Source of the DNA: Nakamurella aerolata
Lineage (GTDB): Bacteria; Actinomycetota; Actinomycetes; Mycobacteriales; Nakamurellaceae
Reading direction: 5' to 3'
Assembly (NCBI RefSeq): GCF_013002705.1
Contig: NZ_JABEND010000004.1
Location: forward strand, 1-64,000
Length of the DNA: 64,000 nucleotides
Shown: one piece after another, positions 44,678 to 53,727 of the stretch
How the letters are laid out: every line of letters begins with the position of its first letter
Numbering within the stretch: position 1 is the first letter of the stretch
Notes under the pieces: generated by a model
Database searches by the model: none
What the model saw: the letters and a program-made list of their open reading frames with translations, nothing else
What the model was told of the DNA's origin: nothing
Made by a program: the position numbers and the translations under genes

Positions 44678-45520
44678 CTACGGCAGGGGGAACTGGTCGC
44701 GGACGTTGATCTGGGAGTAGGCCACGTGGCGGGTCAGCACATCTTCTCGGCCGCGGGGCACGAGGGGAAGCAGCTCGTGGGTCTCGGGGCGGTAGCGGAC
44801 GAACGCCTCGGCGAAGTTGACGCCGGCGGCCCTGCCGAACTCGCCGTTGTTGGACTCGATCAGCTTGCGGGCGAAAAGTCCTGCGTAGCCCTGACTTTCG
44901 AAGCAGTCCATGGCGGCGATCTTGCGGCCGACCACCGGGGTGATGTCGACGTAAAGGTCGTTGCGCTGGCCGTAGGTGGAGAGGGCGTCGTTGGCGAAGC
45001 TCGGGTAACCGCCGAGGAAGATCTGCTGCACGTCGACCTCGGCCTGGTCGTCGACGTTCTTCAGGTACATGCCGGCCCGCTCGATGGCGGCGATGGCCGT
45101 CATGGTGGCCAGGGTGTGCGAGGCGGACAGCACCGCGGTGTTGTGCGGGTAGTCGCAGATCACCACGTCCGGGGTGTGCTCGGCCACCAGGCGCGCCACC
45201 TGCTCGACCATCTCGGGCTGCACGGTCACCATCACGTCGTCGTGATCGAGGGTGACAACGGTGTCGATGCCAATGATCTCGGCGGCACGGCGCAGTTCCT
45301 CGCGCTTGTTCTCGGCGATCTCTTCGATGCCGGCGGCGGCGATCGCGGCGTCGGGGTTCTCCTTGCGGAGTTCCTCGGCGTACTTGTTCGGATGAATGCG
45401 GCCGCCGTGGGTGAGGATCACCGCGACGATCTCGTCGCCGGCGTCGGCATGCCGGGCGAGCGTGCCTCCGCAGTTGGTGATGGTGTCGGCGGGGTGGGCG
45501 TAGATCGTCATGATCTTCAT
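44678..45520 (-). CDS. PIG-L (LmbE) deacetylase-family protein with altered active-site motif
   Basis: 280 aa, fold of the MshB/LmbE N-acetylglucosamine deacetylases. The usual AHPDDE near the N-terminus here reads AHPADT: the zinc-ligand Asp is kept, but the preceding catalytic Asp is Ala and the Glu is Thr. Other landmarks are present: ILTHGGRIHPNKY, REELRRAAEIIGI, VVICDYPHNTAVLSASHTLATM (HTL in the HxxH region), and DCFESQGYAGL. It may be inactive as a deacetylase or use different chemistry. The ATG at 45520 is chosen because GGAG lies 11 nt upstream (a TTG at 45538 would overlap it). Possibly in one transcription unit with the SDR and M20 genes upstream. Confidence 0.85.
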   Translation of the reverse strand: MKIMTIYAHPADTITNCGGTLARHADAGDEIVAVILTHGGRIHPNKYAEELRKENPDAAIAAAGIEEIAENKREELRRAAEIIGIDTVVTLDHDDVMVTVQPEMVEQVARLVAEHTPDVVICDYPHNTAVLSASHTLATMTAIAAIERAGMYLKNVDDQAEVDVQQIFLGGYPSFANDALSTYGQRNDLYVDITPVVGRKIAAMDCFESQGYAGLFARKLIESNNGEFGRAAGVNFAEAFVRYRPETHELLPLVPRGREDVLTRHVAYSQINVRDQFPLP

Positions 45521-45635
45521 GCCGCGAGTCAGCTCCAATGGCTGGACGAAGGTGCAGGACGCTCGATATGGAATCCGATTTCAACGCCCACGTCAAGCGT
45601 GCCGGCCGGCTGTGGCGAGCGCCACTGCTGGCCGG

Positions 45636-46415
45636 CTATTCGCGGGCGCCGACGATGTCGTCCGTCATCGGGCCGTTCCCGGCCAACAACCCGCCGTCCA
45701 CCGGCAGTGCGGCCCCGGTGATCCAGCCGGCGTCGGGAGAGGCCAGAAACGCCACAGCGGCCGCCACGTCGTCCGGGGTACCGACTCGGCCCAGCGGATA
45801 CCAACGGGTCAGGTTGTCCATCACCTGCGGGTCCGCGGCCAGCCGCCGGTCCCAGATCGGAGTGCGGATGGTGCCGGGAAGCACTGCGTTGCAACGGATT
45901 CCGTCGGCGCCGTAGCGAACGGCCAGTGATTTGGTCAGGCTGATCAGGCCGGCCTTCGCCGCGCTGTACGCCTCGTTGCCGTAGTAGCCGACGCCGTTCA
46001 CCGATGCCACGTTGACAATGGCGCCGCCGTCGCCGAGGTCACCCAACACGGCTCGGCACATCAGAAACGCGCCGGTCAGGCTGACCTCGATGTCGGCCTG
46101 CCAAGCCGCGCGGCTGAGCTGCTCGAACGGGGTGTCGGTGGCCACCGCCGCGTTGTTCACCAGCACCCGGACGGCGCCAAGCTCACCGCGAACCTGTTGC
46201 AGCGCAGCGGCTATCGACGCCTCATCGGTGACGTCGAGTTCCACCCAGATGGCGCCGTCCATGCCGGCGGCCACCCGCCGCGCCGCGTCGCCGTCCCGGT
46301 CGGCAACCACCACCCGGTCGCCGGCGGCCGCGAACCGCGCGGCCGTCACCGACCCGATACCGCCGGCGCCGCCGGTGATCAGCACCGGCCGGCCCGGCTG
46401 CTCCGCCGCCGTCAT
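45636..46415 (-). CDS. Short-chain dehydrogenase/reductase
   Basis: 259-aa classical SDR using NAD(P)H, substrate unknown. Motifs: TGGAGGIGSVTAARFA (cofactor), VADRDGD (acidic residue after beta-2 favours NAD), VNNAAVA, VNVASVNGVGYYGNEAYSAAKAGLISL (catalytic Ser, Tyr and Lys) and PVDGGLLAG at the C-terminus. The ATG at 46415 overlaps the stop of the M20 gene by 4 nt (ATGA), so translation is coupled. Confidence 0.92.
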   Translation of the reverse strand: MTAAEQPGRPVLITGGAGGIGSVTAARFAAAGDRVVVADRDGDAARRVAAGMDGAIWVELDVTDEASIAAALQQVRGELGAVRVLVNNAAVATDTPFEQLSRAAWQADIEVSLTGAFLMCRAVLGDLGDGGAIVNVASVNGVGYYGNEAYSAAKAGLISLTKSLAVRYGADGIRCNAVLPGTIRTPIWDRRLAADPQVMDNLTRWYPLGRVGTPDDVAAAVAFLASPDAGWITGAALPVDGGLLAGNGPMTDDIVGARE

Positions 46416-47986
46416 GCCCGGAATCGGTCGAACACCCGGTACATGAAGTCGGTGCCCTTCTCCAGCGCTGCGGTGAAGATGCGTTCGTCGTTGCCGTGCA
46501 TGGCGATCAGCTGGTCGTTGGTGATCACGTACGGGTAGACGCCGTAGCCGGGAATGTTCTTCTCGCGCCACGGCCCAAGGCTGGTGCCGGCCTCGAACAG
46601 GGCTGGAGAGAACACCGCGCCCTTGTAGGCCTCGCCCGCCGCCTGCTCGATCGCCTCGTACAGCGGGGTGTCCAGCGAAGCCGCGGGCCGGGCCCAGGTC
46701 TTGTCCAGCTGGTCGAGCATGGCGGCCTCGGAATCCGTGCCGTACAGATCCAGCTTCACCTCGACTCCGGTGCGGGCCAGCCGCTGCCGCAGCGCCGCCA
46801 GGAACTCGCGCGGCTTCTGCCCGCCGGGCACCCCACGGCAATTCAGCCGAATCGTCGCCGACGACGGAATCACGTTCTCTTTGTACCCGGCCTCGGAGAT
46901 CACCAACGCAAAAGTGGTGCGCAGCAACGCCGAATGCAGGTACGGGTAGTCGGAGCGATTCACCACGGCCAACGCCGCCTTCTCCCGCTGCGGGTCCGAC
47001 TTGGCGTCCAACAGCTTGCGGAGTTGGGCGGCGAAGGCGCGGTCGTGGGTGGCCGCGGCAAGGTTGCCGAAGTACTCCCTGGTCAGGTCGGTCAACCGGA
47101 CCGGCCCGGCGAAACCGTCCAACGCGGCGACCGCCCGGCTCACCGCGGCGATGGCGGCGTCCGGCATCGGCTTGGACGAGTGGGTGGCGGTACCGCGGGC
47201 CACCAGATCAACGTTGAAGTAGACCTTGTCCTGGCAGGTGACGGTGATCAGCATCGGCGTGCGGCCGTCGCGCTGGGCCAGCAGCCAACCGCCCTCGGTC
47301 AGCACCATCCCGGCGTCGAGCTTGTCCCAGTGCTGCTCGGCCAGCCAGCCGGAGCCGTACTGGCCGGCCTCCTCGTCGCAGTCGGTCAGCACAATGATGT
47401 CGCGTTCGAACTTCGCGCCCTCGCCCAGATGCTTGAGCAGGGCGGCGATGGACGCGGCGTTGGTGCCTTTCATGTCGAGCGCGCCGCGGCCGTAGATCTC
47501 GCCGTTCACCACGGTGCCGGCGAACGGGTCCTGTGACCAGTTCTCGGTCTCCACCGGCACCACGTCCGAGTGTCCGAGCAACAGCAGCGGCGGCGCTGCG
47601 GTTGTGCCCTTGATCCGGGCGATCAGGTGCACGTTGTCCGGTTGCGGGGTCGGGATGATCTCGGCGCTGACGCCCGCCGCCTGCCACACCGACTGCAGCC
47701 ATTCCGCGTGCGGGCGGGTCTTGCCGCCCTGCCCGAAGTTCTGCGTGTCGAAGCCGATCATGGTGCGCAGCAACGACACCGGGTCGGTGCCGGCGGCAGC
47801 GGCGGCCACTGCCGGGCGGGTGGTGGCGCCGACCGGCGGCGAGTTCAGCAGCGCGGCGCCGGCCCCGATCGCGCCGGCTCCCGCGAACAGATGTCGCCGG
47901 CTGAGCCCGGCGTGGGTGCGGGCGGCCGCTGCGGTGGCGGGTTGGTCGGAGGTGGAGCGGTTGATCTCGGGGAGCTCACCAGGCAT
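46412..47986 (-). CDS. Tat-exported M20-family metallohydrolase
   Basis: Zinc aminoacylase or dipeptidase-like enzyme, 524 aa, with a Tat-type signal LSRRHLFAGAGAIGAGAALLN around residues 28-50, so it acts outside the cytoplasm. Metal ligands are in LLLGHSDVVPVE, IYGRGALDMKGTNAA and DCDEEAG (with the catalytic Glu); VARGTATHSSKPMP marks the lid domain. ATG at 47986 with AAGGAGATC upstream on the minus strand. First gene of an M20-SDR(-PIG-L) unit. The pairing of a hydrolase with a dehydrogenase suggests degradation of an N-acyl compound, but the substrate cannot be told. Confidence 0.9.
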   Translation of the reverse strand: MPGELPEINRSTSDQPATAAAARTHAGLSRRHLFAGAGAIGAGAALLNSPPVGATTRPAVAAAAAGTDPVSLLRTMIGFDTQNFGQGGKTRPHAEWLQSVWQAAGVSAEIIPTPQPDNVHLIARIKGTTAAPPLLLLGHSDVVPVETENWSQDPFAGTVVNGEIYGRGALDMKGTNAASIAALLKHLGEGAKFERDIIVLTDCDEEAGQYGSGWLAEQHWDKLDAGMVLTEGGWLLAQRDGRTPMLITVTCQDKVYFNVDLVARGTATHSSKPMPDAAIAAVSRAVAALDGFAGPVRLTDLTREYFGNLAAATHDRAFAAQLRKLLDAKSDPQREKAALAVVNRSDYPYLHSALLRTTFALVISEAGYKENVIPSSATIRLNCRGVPGGQKPREFLAALRQRLARTGVEVKLDLYGTDSEAAMLDQLDKTWARPAASLDTPLYEAIEQAAGEAYKGAVFSPALFEAGTSLGPWREKNIPGYGVYPYVITNDQLIAMHGNDERIFTAALEKGTDFMYRVFDRFRA

Positions 47987-48081
47987 GCCGATCTCCTTCG
48001 GTGGCGCGGTCGCTCGGCGCGCGCCGTTGTCGGGTACCGCTCGACCCTATGACGGGCCGCCGGGCCGCCGCTGGGCGACGG

Positions 48082-48157
48082 GCCGCGCCTTGCGGGACGG
48101 GCCGCGCCTTGCGGGACGAGCCGCGCCTTGCGGGACGAGCCGCGGCTCGTGGGACGG
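48082..48157. repeat. Four 19-bp tandem repeats between divergent genes
   Basis: GCCGCGCCTTGCGGGACG(G/A) occurs at 48082, 48101 and 48120, and a diverged copy is at 48139. It lies in the 295-bp spacer (47987-48281) between the M20 gene and the small conserved gene; otherwise that spacer shows nothing definite. Confidence 0.9.
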
Positions 48158-48281
48158 GCGGGACGATCTTGCGGCACAAGGTTTCGGCACAACGAGCGCC
48201 CCCCGCCCAGCGGTCGGCCAGCGGCGATTCCGACATCAGCGTGATCCGGCGGTCGGCACCCAACGGTGCTTGAATTCGGTG

Positions 48282-48647
48282 ATGGCTCACTATCAACTCA
48301 ACGAGGCCGCGGTCGAGCAGTGCCGACAGTTGATCGACGGCCGCGAGTACGTGCTGGATTCCGAGTGGGGCGAGGTGCAACCGGACGCCGAGGCGCAGAA
48401 CGCCTACCTGGAAGACCACAGCTGGGAGCAGTACGCGGCCTGGCATCTCGGCCTGACCGATGGCGCGAACGACGAAACCAAGGCCAGATATGCGTTTGTC
48501 TACGGCGACTTTCGGCGGGTGCACCGCAGCGGCCTGATCGCCTGCGTGTACCGGGCAGCCGAGTGGCGGCACAAGGCGATCGAACTCGCCGCCCACCAGC
48601 TGCTGCAAGAACTGGACAAGGCCGCCGGGATTCCCGACAAGAGCTGA
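48282..48647 (+). CDS. Conserved actinobacterial protein of unknown function
   Basis: 121 aa, soluble, no signal or membrane segment. Sequence is rich in Trp, Tyr, Glu and His: QCRQLIDGREYVLDSEWGEVQPDAEAQ, YAAWHLGLTDGANDETKARYAFVYGDFRRVHRSGLIA, ending in an amphipathic helix AIELAAHQLLQELD. I recall similar small proteins in other actinobacteria but know no function. The ATG at 48282 fits the start of the conserved region. Single gene upstream of metG. Confidence 0.82.
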   Translation: MAHYQLNEAAVEQCRQLIDGREYVLDSEWGEVQPDAEAQNAYLEDHSWEQYAAWHLGLTDGANDETKARYAFVYGDFRRVHRSGLIACVYRAAEWRHKAIELAAHQLLQELDKAAGIPDKS

Positions 48648-48708
48648 CGCCCGACCCGCACCGCCGCTAGCAGTCCGGCGGGCGGGCAAGCCGGTTGCCG
48701 CCGGCTAC

Positions 48709-48714
48709 TAGCCT
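48709..48714 (+). promoter_or_regulatory. -10 box of a leaderless promoter (metG)
   Basis: TAGCCT ends 7 nt before the metG ATG at 48722; TACTAG overlaps it just upstream. No Shine-Dalgarno precedes the start. Confidence 0.5.
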
Positions 48715-48721
48715 TGACGGT

Positions 48722-50686
48722 ATGAGCACTCCCGTCCTCACCGCGGTGGCCTGGCCCTATGCCAACGGCCCGAGGCACATCGGCCATGTATCCGGGTTCG
48801 GCATCCCCGCCGACATCTACTCGCGCTACCAGCGGATGGCCGGCAACGACGTGCTGATGGTCTCCGGGACCGACGAACACGGCACCCCGATCCTGGTGCA
48901 GGCCGAGAACGAGGGCGTCTCGCCGCGGACGCTGGCCGACCGCTACAACAAGGTGATCGTCGACGACCTGGCCGGGCTGGGCATCAGCTACGACCTGTTC
49001 ACCCGCACCGAGACGCGCAACCACTACGCCGTCACCCAAGAGATGTTCCGGGCGGTGCACCGCAACGGCTACTTCTTCACCAAGACCTCGCAGAGCGCGA
49101 TCAGCCCGTCCACCGGCCGCACCCTGCCGGACCGGTACATCGAGGGCACCTGCCCGATCTGCGGGTACGACGGTGCCCGCGGCGACCAGTGCGACAACTG
49201 CGGCAACCAGCTGGACCCGATCGACCTGATCAACCCGCGCAGCCGGATCAACGGCGAGACGCCGAAATTCGTCGACTCCGAGCAGTTCATGCTGGACCTA
49301 CCAGCACTCGCCACCGCCCTCGGACAGTGGCTGCGCAGTCGAAAAGACTGGCGTCCCAACGTGTTGAAGTTCTCGCTCAACCTGCTGGACGATTTGAAAC
49401 CGCGGGCCATGACCCGCGACATCGACTGGGGCATCCCGGTGCCGCTGGACGGCTGGCGCGAGCGCGGCGACAAGAAGCTCTACGTCTGGTTCGACGCGGT
49501 GATCGGCTACCTGTCCGCATCCATCGAATGGGCGCGTCGGTACGGCGGCCCCGACGGAACCGGCGACGCCGATGCCTACCACCACTGGTGGGCCAACCCC
49601 GAGGCACAGCACCGCTACTTCATGGGGAAGGACAACATCACCTTCCATTCGCAGATCTGGCCGGCGGAACTGTTGGCGTACAACGGCAACGGCGACAAGG
49701 GCGGCAGCCCCGGCGAGTACGGGGCGCTGCAACGGCCCACCGAGGTGGTCTCCAGCGAGTTCCTCACCATGAGCGGCTCCAAGTTCTCCACCAGCCGCGG
49801 CACGGTGATCTACGTCGGCGATTTTCTGCGCGAGTTCGGACCGGACACGTTGCGCTACTTCGTCTCCGTCGCCGGGCCGGAGACCCAGGACACCGACTTC
49901 ACCTGGGACGAGTTCACCCGCCGTACCAACTCGGAGCTGGCCAACGAGTGGGGAAATCTGGTCAATCGCTCGATCTCGATGGCGCACAAGAACTTCGGCG
50001 CCATCCCCACGCCGGGGACTCGTACCGAGCCGGACGCGGCGCTGCTCGCCACCTCGCAGGCGGCCTTCGCCACCGTGGGAGAACTGTTGCAGCGCAGCCG
50101 GTTCCGGCAGGCTGCCACCGAAGCCATGCGGGTGGTGTCGGCGGCGAACAAGTACATCTCCGACTCCGAGCCGTGGAAGCTCGCCAAACAGACCGACGAC
50201 CCGGCCGCCGCCGAGCGACTCGGCACCGTGCTGCACACCTCGTTGCAGGTGGTGGACGACGCCAAGGCGCTGCTCACCCCGTTCCTGCCGCACAGCAGCC
50301 AACAGATCGACCAGATGCTGTGGGGCGCAAGCGATCGCGGCGGAGTGTGGGCGGCCCAGCCGGAGGTCCGCACCGTCACCGACTTCAACGACGACGTTGA
50401 AGGGGTCGGCGTCCCCGCCGTCACCGACTACCCGGTGCTCGCCGGCGACTACCGCGGCGAACGCGCCCGTTGGCAGCGTCACGAGATCCCGGTCGGCGCA
50501 CCGCTTGGCAAGCCGTCCCCGCTGTTCGCCAAGCTGCCGCCGGAGCTGGCCGAGACCGGCCCGAGCTGGGCACCGATCCAGCACGCCGACGCGTCAGCAC
50601 CGGAGGCCGCATCCGGGACGGCACGGTCCGAGACAACGGCCGAGACAGTGCCAGCGCCGGACACGTCAGCGGCCAAGACGGGCTGA
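48722..50686 (+). CDS. metG: Methionyl-tRNA synthetase
   Basis: Charges tRNA-Met, class I synthetase, 654 aa. The HIGH motif is GPRHIGH in [22 protein letters not shown]; the KMSKS loop reads [11 protein letters not shown]. One zinc knuckle is seen, [28 protein letters not shown] and [15 protein letters not shown] are also typical. The C-terminal ~50 residues are an Ala/Thr/Glu-rich tail and lack the EMAP-II-like dimerisation domain found in some bacteria. ATG at 48722 with a leaderless-type promoter. tatD begins 3 nt after the stop. Confidence 0.97.
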   Translation: MSTPVLTAVAWPYANGPRHIGHVSGFGIPADIYSRYQRMAGNDVLMVSGTDEHGTPILVQAENEGVSPRTLADRYNKVIVDDLAGLGISYDLFTRTETRNHYAVTQEMFRAVHRNGYFFTKTSQSAISPSTGRTLPDRYIEGTCPICGYDGARGDQCDNCGNQLDPIDLINPRSRINGETPKFVDSEQFMLDLPALATALGQWLRSRKDWRPNVLKFSLNLLDDLKPRAMTRDIDWGIPVPLDGWRERGDKKLYVWFDAVIGYLSASIEWARRYGGPDGTGDADAYHHWWANPEAQHRYFMGKDNITFHSQIWPAELLAYNGNGDKGGSPGEYGALQRPTEVVSSEFLTMSGSKFSTSRGTVIYVGDFLREFGPDTLRYFVSVAGPETQDTDFTWDEFTRRTNSELANEWGNLVNRSISMAHKNFGAIPTPGTRTEPDAALLATSQAAFATVGELLQRSRFRQAATEAMRVVSAANKYISDSEPWKLAKQTDDPAAAERLGTVLHTSLQVVDDAKALLTPFLPHSSQQIDQMLWGASDRGGVWAAQPEVRTVTDFNDDVEGVGVPAVTDYPVLAGDYRGERARWQRHEIPVGAPLGKPSPLFAKLPPELAETGPSWAPIQHADASAPEAASGTARSETTAETVPAPDTSAAKTG

Positions 50687-50689
50687 ACG

Positions 50690-51577
50690 GTGCCGCTCCC
50701 GTCGTCGTTGACCGGCAAACCGCGGGTGCCGGCGCCGGAACCGTTGCCGGCGCCCGTGATCGACGCCCACACCCATCTGGATGCCACCGGAGCCGACACC
50801 GACGAGCAGATCGCCGCGGCGCTGCGGCGGGCCGCCGACGTCGGTGTCGAAGCGGTGGTGACCGTCGCGGACGACCTGGCCTCGGCTCGCTGGGCCGCGC
50901 AGGCAGCCGGGCGGCACGCCACCCTGGCCGCCGCGGTGGCGCTGCACCCGACCCGCAGCGACGCGCTCGACGACGCCGCCAGGACCGAGCTCGCCGAGCT
51001 GGCGGCACTGCCGCAGGTGGTGGCGGTGGGGGAGACCGGGCTCGACCACTACTGGCCAAGCAGAGGCGTCGGCGCCGACCCTGCGGTGCAGGCCGAGGCG
51101 TTCGCCTGGCACATTCAGCTGGCCAAGGACGTCGGCAAGCCGTTGATGATCCACGACCGTGACGCGCACGCCCAGGTGCTCGACGTGCTGGCCGCCGAGG
51201 GCGCGCCGGAGCAGGTGATCTTCCACTGCTTCTCCGGCGACGAGGCGTTCGCCCGCCGCTGCACCGAGCAGGGCTGGTACCTCTCGTTCGCCGGCCCGGT
51301 CAGCTTTCGCAACGCCCCGGAACTGCGGCGCGCCGTCACCGTGGTGCCGGACGAGCTGCTGCTGGCCGAGACCGACGCCCCGTTCCTCACCCCGCACCCG
51401 CACCGCGGCACCGTCAACGAGCCGACCGCGCTGCCCTACACCGTCAGGGCCATCGCCGACCTCAGAGCGTCGGGCGCGACCGGCACGGCCGGCGAGCCCC
51501 GACCGGCCAGCAGCGAAGAACTGGCCGACACCTGCCGGCTGCTCGCAGCCAACGCACGTCGCGTCTACCGGCTCTGA
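50690..51577 (+). CDS. tatD: TatD-family metal-dependent DNase
   Basis: 3'-5' exonuclease/hydrolase of the TatD family, 295 aa. Metal-site motifs: VIDAHTHLDA, ALHPTRSD (usually GxHP), VGETGLDHYW, KPLMIHDRDAH, VIFHCFSGDEAFA and LLAETDAPFLTPHPHRG. The N-terminal ~20 residues are Pro-rich and extra. GTG start at 50690, 3 nt after metG, so co-transcribed. metG-tatD-rpfB-ksgA-ispE is the same order as Rv1007c-Rv1011 of M. tuberculosis. Confidence 0.94.
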   Translation: MPLPSSLTGKPRVPAPEPLPAPVIDAHTHLDATGADTDEQIAAALRRAADVGVEAVVTVADDLASARWAAQAAGRHATLAAAVALHPTRSDALDDAARTELAELAALPQVVAVGETGLDHYWPSRGVGADPAVQAEAFAWHIQLAKDVGKPLMIHDRDAHAQVLDVLAAEGAPEQVIFHCFSGDEAFARRCTEQGWYLSFAGPVSFRNAPELRRAVTVVPDELLLAETDAPFLTPHPHRGTVNEPTALPYTVRAIADLRASGATGTAGEPRPASSEELADTCRLLAANARRVYRL

Positions 51578-51818
51578 GCTGCACATTCGTCGTCGTCCGC
51601 GCGGCAATCGTTGCCCGAGTTGCCCGGAGCGTTGCCGTCCCGTTACCCTGCCGTGATACCGCCGGGATGGGGAAGTCCGGGCTGTCGCGCCGTCGGGCGC
51701 TCCTGCAAGGGGGTACGTCTTCCCCTGCCCGGGCATCGCGCCTGTGTGTGGTCGGCCGCGAGTCCGCTGTGACTTGCCGTTTGCTTGCTGACCCGGCGCC
51801 CTGCCACCAGGGAACTGT
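51578..51818 (+). promoter_or_regulatory. Structured leader region upstream of rpfB (candidate)
   Basis: A 241-bp gap inside an otherwise tightly packed gene run. GGGGAAG (51669-51675) can pair with CTTCCCC (about 51719-51725), enclosing a GCGCC/GGGCGC stem-loop. Pairing is plausible but not compared across genomes. I looked for the c-di-AMP (ydaO) riboswitch signature found before some rpf genes and did not see it. Confidence 0.35.
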
Positions 51819-53603
51819 GTGACGAACTGTGTGCTGCCGGGTGGGTGGATCCTGCCCGAAGATCTCGCCGGCCTTCCGCACCCATCGGTGACGCGCACCT
51901 TGCCGGGTCCCCGCCGGGACGAACCAGCGGACACCGCATCGGCAATCTCGGTAGCAGCTTCGGTGACAGCCGCACCAGCAGCCACAGCAACACCAGCAGC
52001 CACAGCAACAGCACTGACAGCAGCGCCGGCCGACTCCGGCTGGGTACTGCCCCGTCCCCGGCAGGGCGCCCACGACGCCGCTGGGCACCCGGTCGCGGCT
52101 GACCCTGTCGCTCACGCGGCCGATCGCCTCGCCACGCTCCCGCGTCCGGCGGCCGGCGAGCCGCCGCCGCACGTCACCGCGGCCGACGAGTTGGCGCTGC
52201 GGATCGCCGCCCGTGGCAGCTGGACGGTGCCACCGCCCCGACCCGAGCGGGCGCCGAAGCGCTCAGCGCCAGGTCCGGTCGCGGTGCCGGTTGTCCCCGG
52301 TGACGGCGACACCGGCGCGGGGCCGGACGCCGGCGACGGTGCCGGTGTCGGTGTCGGACGACCCGAAGCCGCCGCCGCGCTGGCCACCATCGGCGCCGGG
52401 CGAGCGATCCCCACCCCGGCGGGCGAACGCCGCACCCCGGCCGATCAACCGGTCCCGACCCGGCGGCTCGGGTGGAAGCGGCCGGCGTTCGTCGCCGCTG
52501 CCGCCACCACCTTGCTGGTCGGCGTCGGCGGGCCCACCTTCGGTGCCGGCAGCAAAGAGCTGACCGTCACCATCGACGGTGCCCGCCAGCCGGTGACCAC
52601 CACCCTGGATTCGGTGGGTGACGTGCTGGCGCACGCCGGCGTCGTCGTCGGCACCCACGACACCGTGAGCCCCGCGCTGTCCGCCCCGGTGGCGCCCGGC
52701 ACCACGATCACCATCGAACGGGCCCGGCTGGTCAGCGTCACCGTGAACGGCGAGCACCGGCAGGTCTGGAGCAAGGCCGACACCGTCGCCGACGCGGTGC
52801 GTCAGCTCGGCATCGACCCGGCCGGCTACCAGTTCTCCCGCGACCCGGCGGCCCGGCTGGTCGGTACCAAGGGGGTCAGCCTGACCGCCCAGCAGCTGCA
52901 CTCGGCGAAGGTGATCGACGGCGCCGAGCGCCCGGTGGCGGTGCGCACCGTCGCCGGTACCGTCGGTGAACTCCTTGCGGCGCAAGGCATTCAGCTCGGA
53001 GATCGCGACACGGTGACGCCGAGCGCCGACACCCCGCTGAGCGAGGGCCAACGCATCGTCGTCACCAGAACATCGGTGACGGAGCAGACCAGCACCCGGC
53101 CGGTCCCGGCGCCGAAGGCGACCGTTGTTGTCGACAAGAACCTTGGCAAGGGCCTGACCAAGAACGTCAAGGGCAAGGCCGGCACCCGCACCATCGTCAC
53201 CCGCCTCACCACGGTCAACGACAAGACCAGCAAGAAGGTGATCGCCGACAAGGTCACCGCGGCGCCGGTGGCGCCGAAAAGGATTGTCGGCGCCAAGGAG
53301 ACCGGCGATCCGGTGTCGTGGAGCGTGCCCTGGGACAAGATGGCGATGTGCGAATCGTCCGGTCGCTGGGATCTCGGCTACGGCATGGCCGGGGCCAAGG
53401 GTGGGCTGCAATTCCTCACCTCGACCTGGCTGGCGTTCGGCGGCGGCGAGTTCGCACCGTCGGCCAACCGGGCCACCAAGAATCAGCAGATCATTGTGGC
53501 CGAGCGGCTGTACGCCCAGCAGGGGCTGGCGCCGTGGGCGTGCGCCCGGATCCTTGGCTGGGGCTTCGACAAGTACACCGGCCCGCTCCCTGGCCGACAC
53601 TGA
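51819..53603 (+). CDS. rpfB: Resuscitation-promoting factor (RpfB-type)
   Basis: Peptidoglycan muralytic enzyme acting at the cell surface to promote growth resumption. 594 aa: a ~215-residue Ala/Pro-rich N-terminal part, a membrane anchor ([15 protein letters not shown], ~220-235), DUF348 repeats (from KELTVTIDG), a G5-like region ([12 protein letters not shown]...[13 protein letters not shown]), and the lysozyme-like Rpf domain. The last has [15 protein letters not shown] with catalytic Glu E512 and a second Cys in WACARILG for the disulfide. Normal RpfB lacks such a long cytoplasmic N-terminus; here W-(I/V/T)-(L/V)-P motifs occur three times in it, along with an 18-bp repeat (about 51969-52010). 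The GTG at 51819 is the best start seen but is uncertain. Confidence 0.9.
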   Translation: MTNCVLPGGWILPEDLAGLPHPSVTRTLPGPRRDEPADTASAISVAASVTAAPAATATPAATATALTAAPADSGWVLPRPRQGAHDAAGHPVAADPVAHAADRLATLPRPAAGEPPPHVTAADELALRIAARGSWTVPPPRPERAPKRSAPGPVAVPVVPGDGDTGAGPDAGDGAGVGVGRPEAAAALATIGAGRAIPTPAGERRTPADQPVPTRRLGWKRPAFVAAAATTLLVGVGGPTFGAGSKELTVTIDGARQPVTTTLDSVGDVLAHAGVVVGTHDTVSPALSAPVAPGTTITIERARLVSVTVNGEHRQVWSKADTVADAVRQLGIDPAGYQFSRDPAARLVGTKGVSLTAQQLHSAKVIDGAERPVAVRTVAGTVGELLAAQGIQLGDRDTVTPSADTPLSEGQRIVVTRTSVTEQTSTRPVPAPKATVVVDKNLGKGLTKNVKGKAGTRTIVTRLTTVNDKTSKKVIADKVTAAPVAPKRIVGAKETGDPVSWSVPWDKMAMCESSGRWDLGYGMAGAKGGLQFLTSTWLAFGGGEFAPSANRATKNQQIIVAERLYAQQGLAPWACARILGWGFDKYTGPLPGRH

Positions 53604-53675
53604 GCACCCGAACGTCACCGGGCACCCGAACGACATCGGGCACCCGAACGTCATCTGGCACCCGAACGACGCCGG
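53604..53675. repeat. Four 18-bp tandem repeats directly after the rpfB stop
   Basis: GCACCCGAACG(T/A)CA... units of 18 bp start at 53604, 53622, 53640 and 53658; the first base follows the rpfB stop codon. The array ends ~50 nt before ksgA. Confidence 0.93.
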
Positions 53676-53714
53676 GCGCCAGGCCGGCATTGGCGTTGCG
53701 GCGCCCGCGCTGCC

Positions 53715-53720
53715 TAGGCT
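53715..53720 (+). promoter_or_regulatory. -10 box of a leaderless promoter (ksgA)
   Basis: TAGGCT ends 7 nt before the ksgA ATG at 53728, without a convincing Shine-Dalgarno. ksgA-ispE-ABC-F could be transcribed separately from rpfB. Confidence 0.5.
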
Positions 53721-53727
53721 GGTGGCG

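Noticed and set aside
44301-44720. 139-aa reading frame between GH84 and the PIG-L gene
   Set aside because: Arg/Pro/Gly-rich composition, overlap with the PIG-L gene end and the inverted repeat; looks like a high-GC chance frame.
45570-45582. Third LacI-type site before the PIG-L gene (GGAATCCGATTTC)
   Set aside because: It has an odd-length centre and a mismatch, so it does not match the even ATCGAT palindromes.
47514-48281. Long upstream extension of the small conserved gene at 48282
   Set aside because: It runs antisense through the M20 gene and the 19-bp repeats; an open frame by G+C bias only.
51578-51818. c-di-AMP (ydaO) riboswitch before rpfB
   Set aside because: The conserved blocks of that riboswitch are not recognisable; only generic stem-forming sequence is present.
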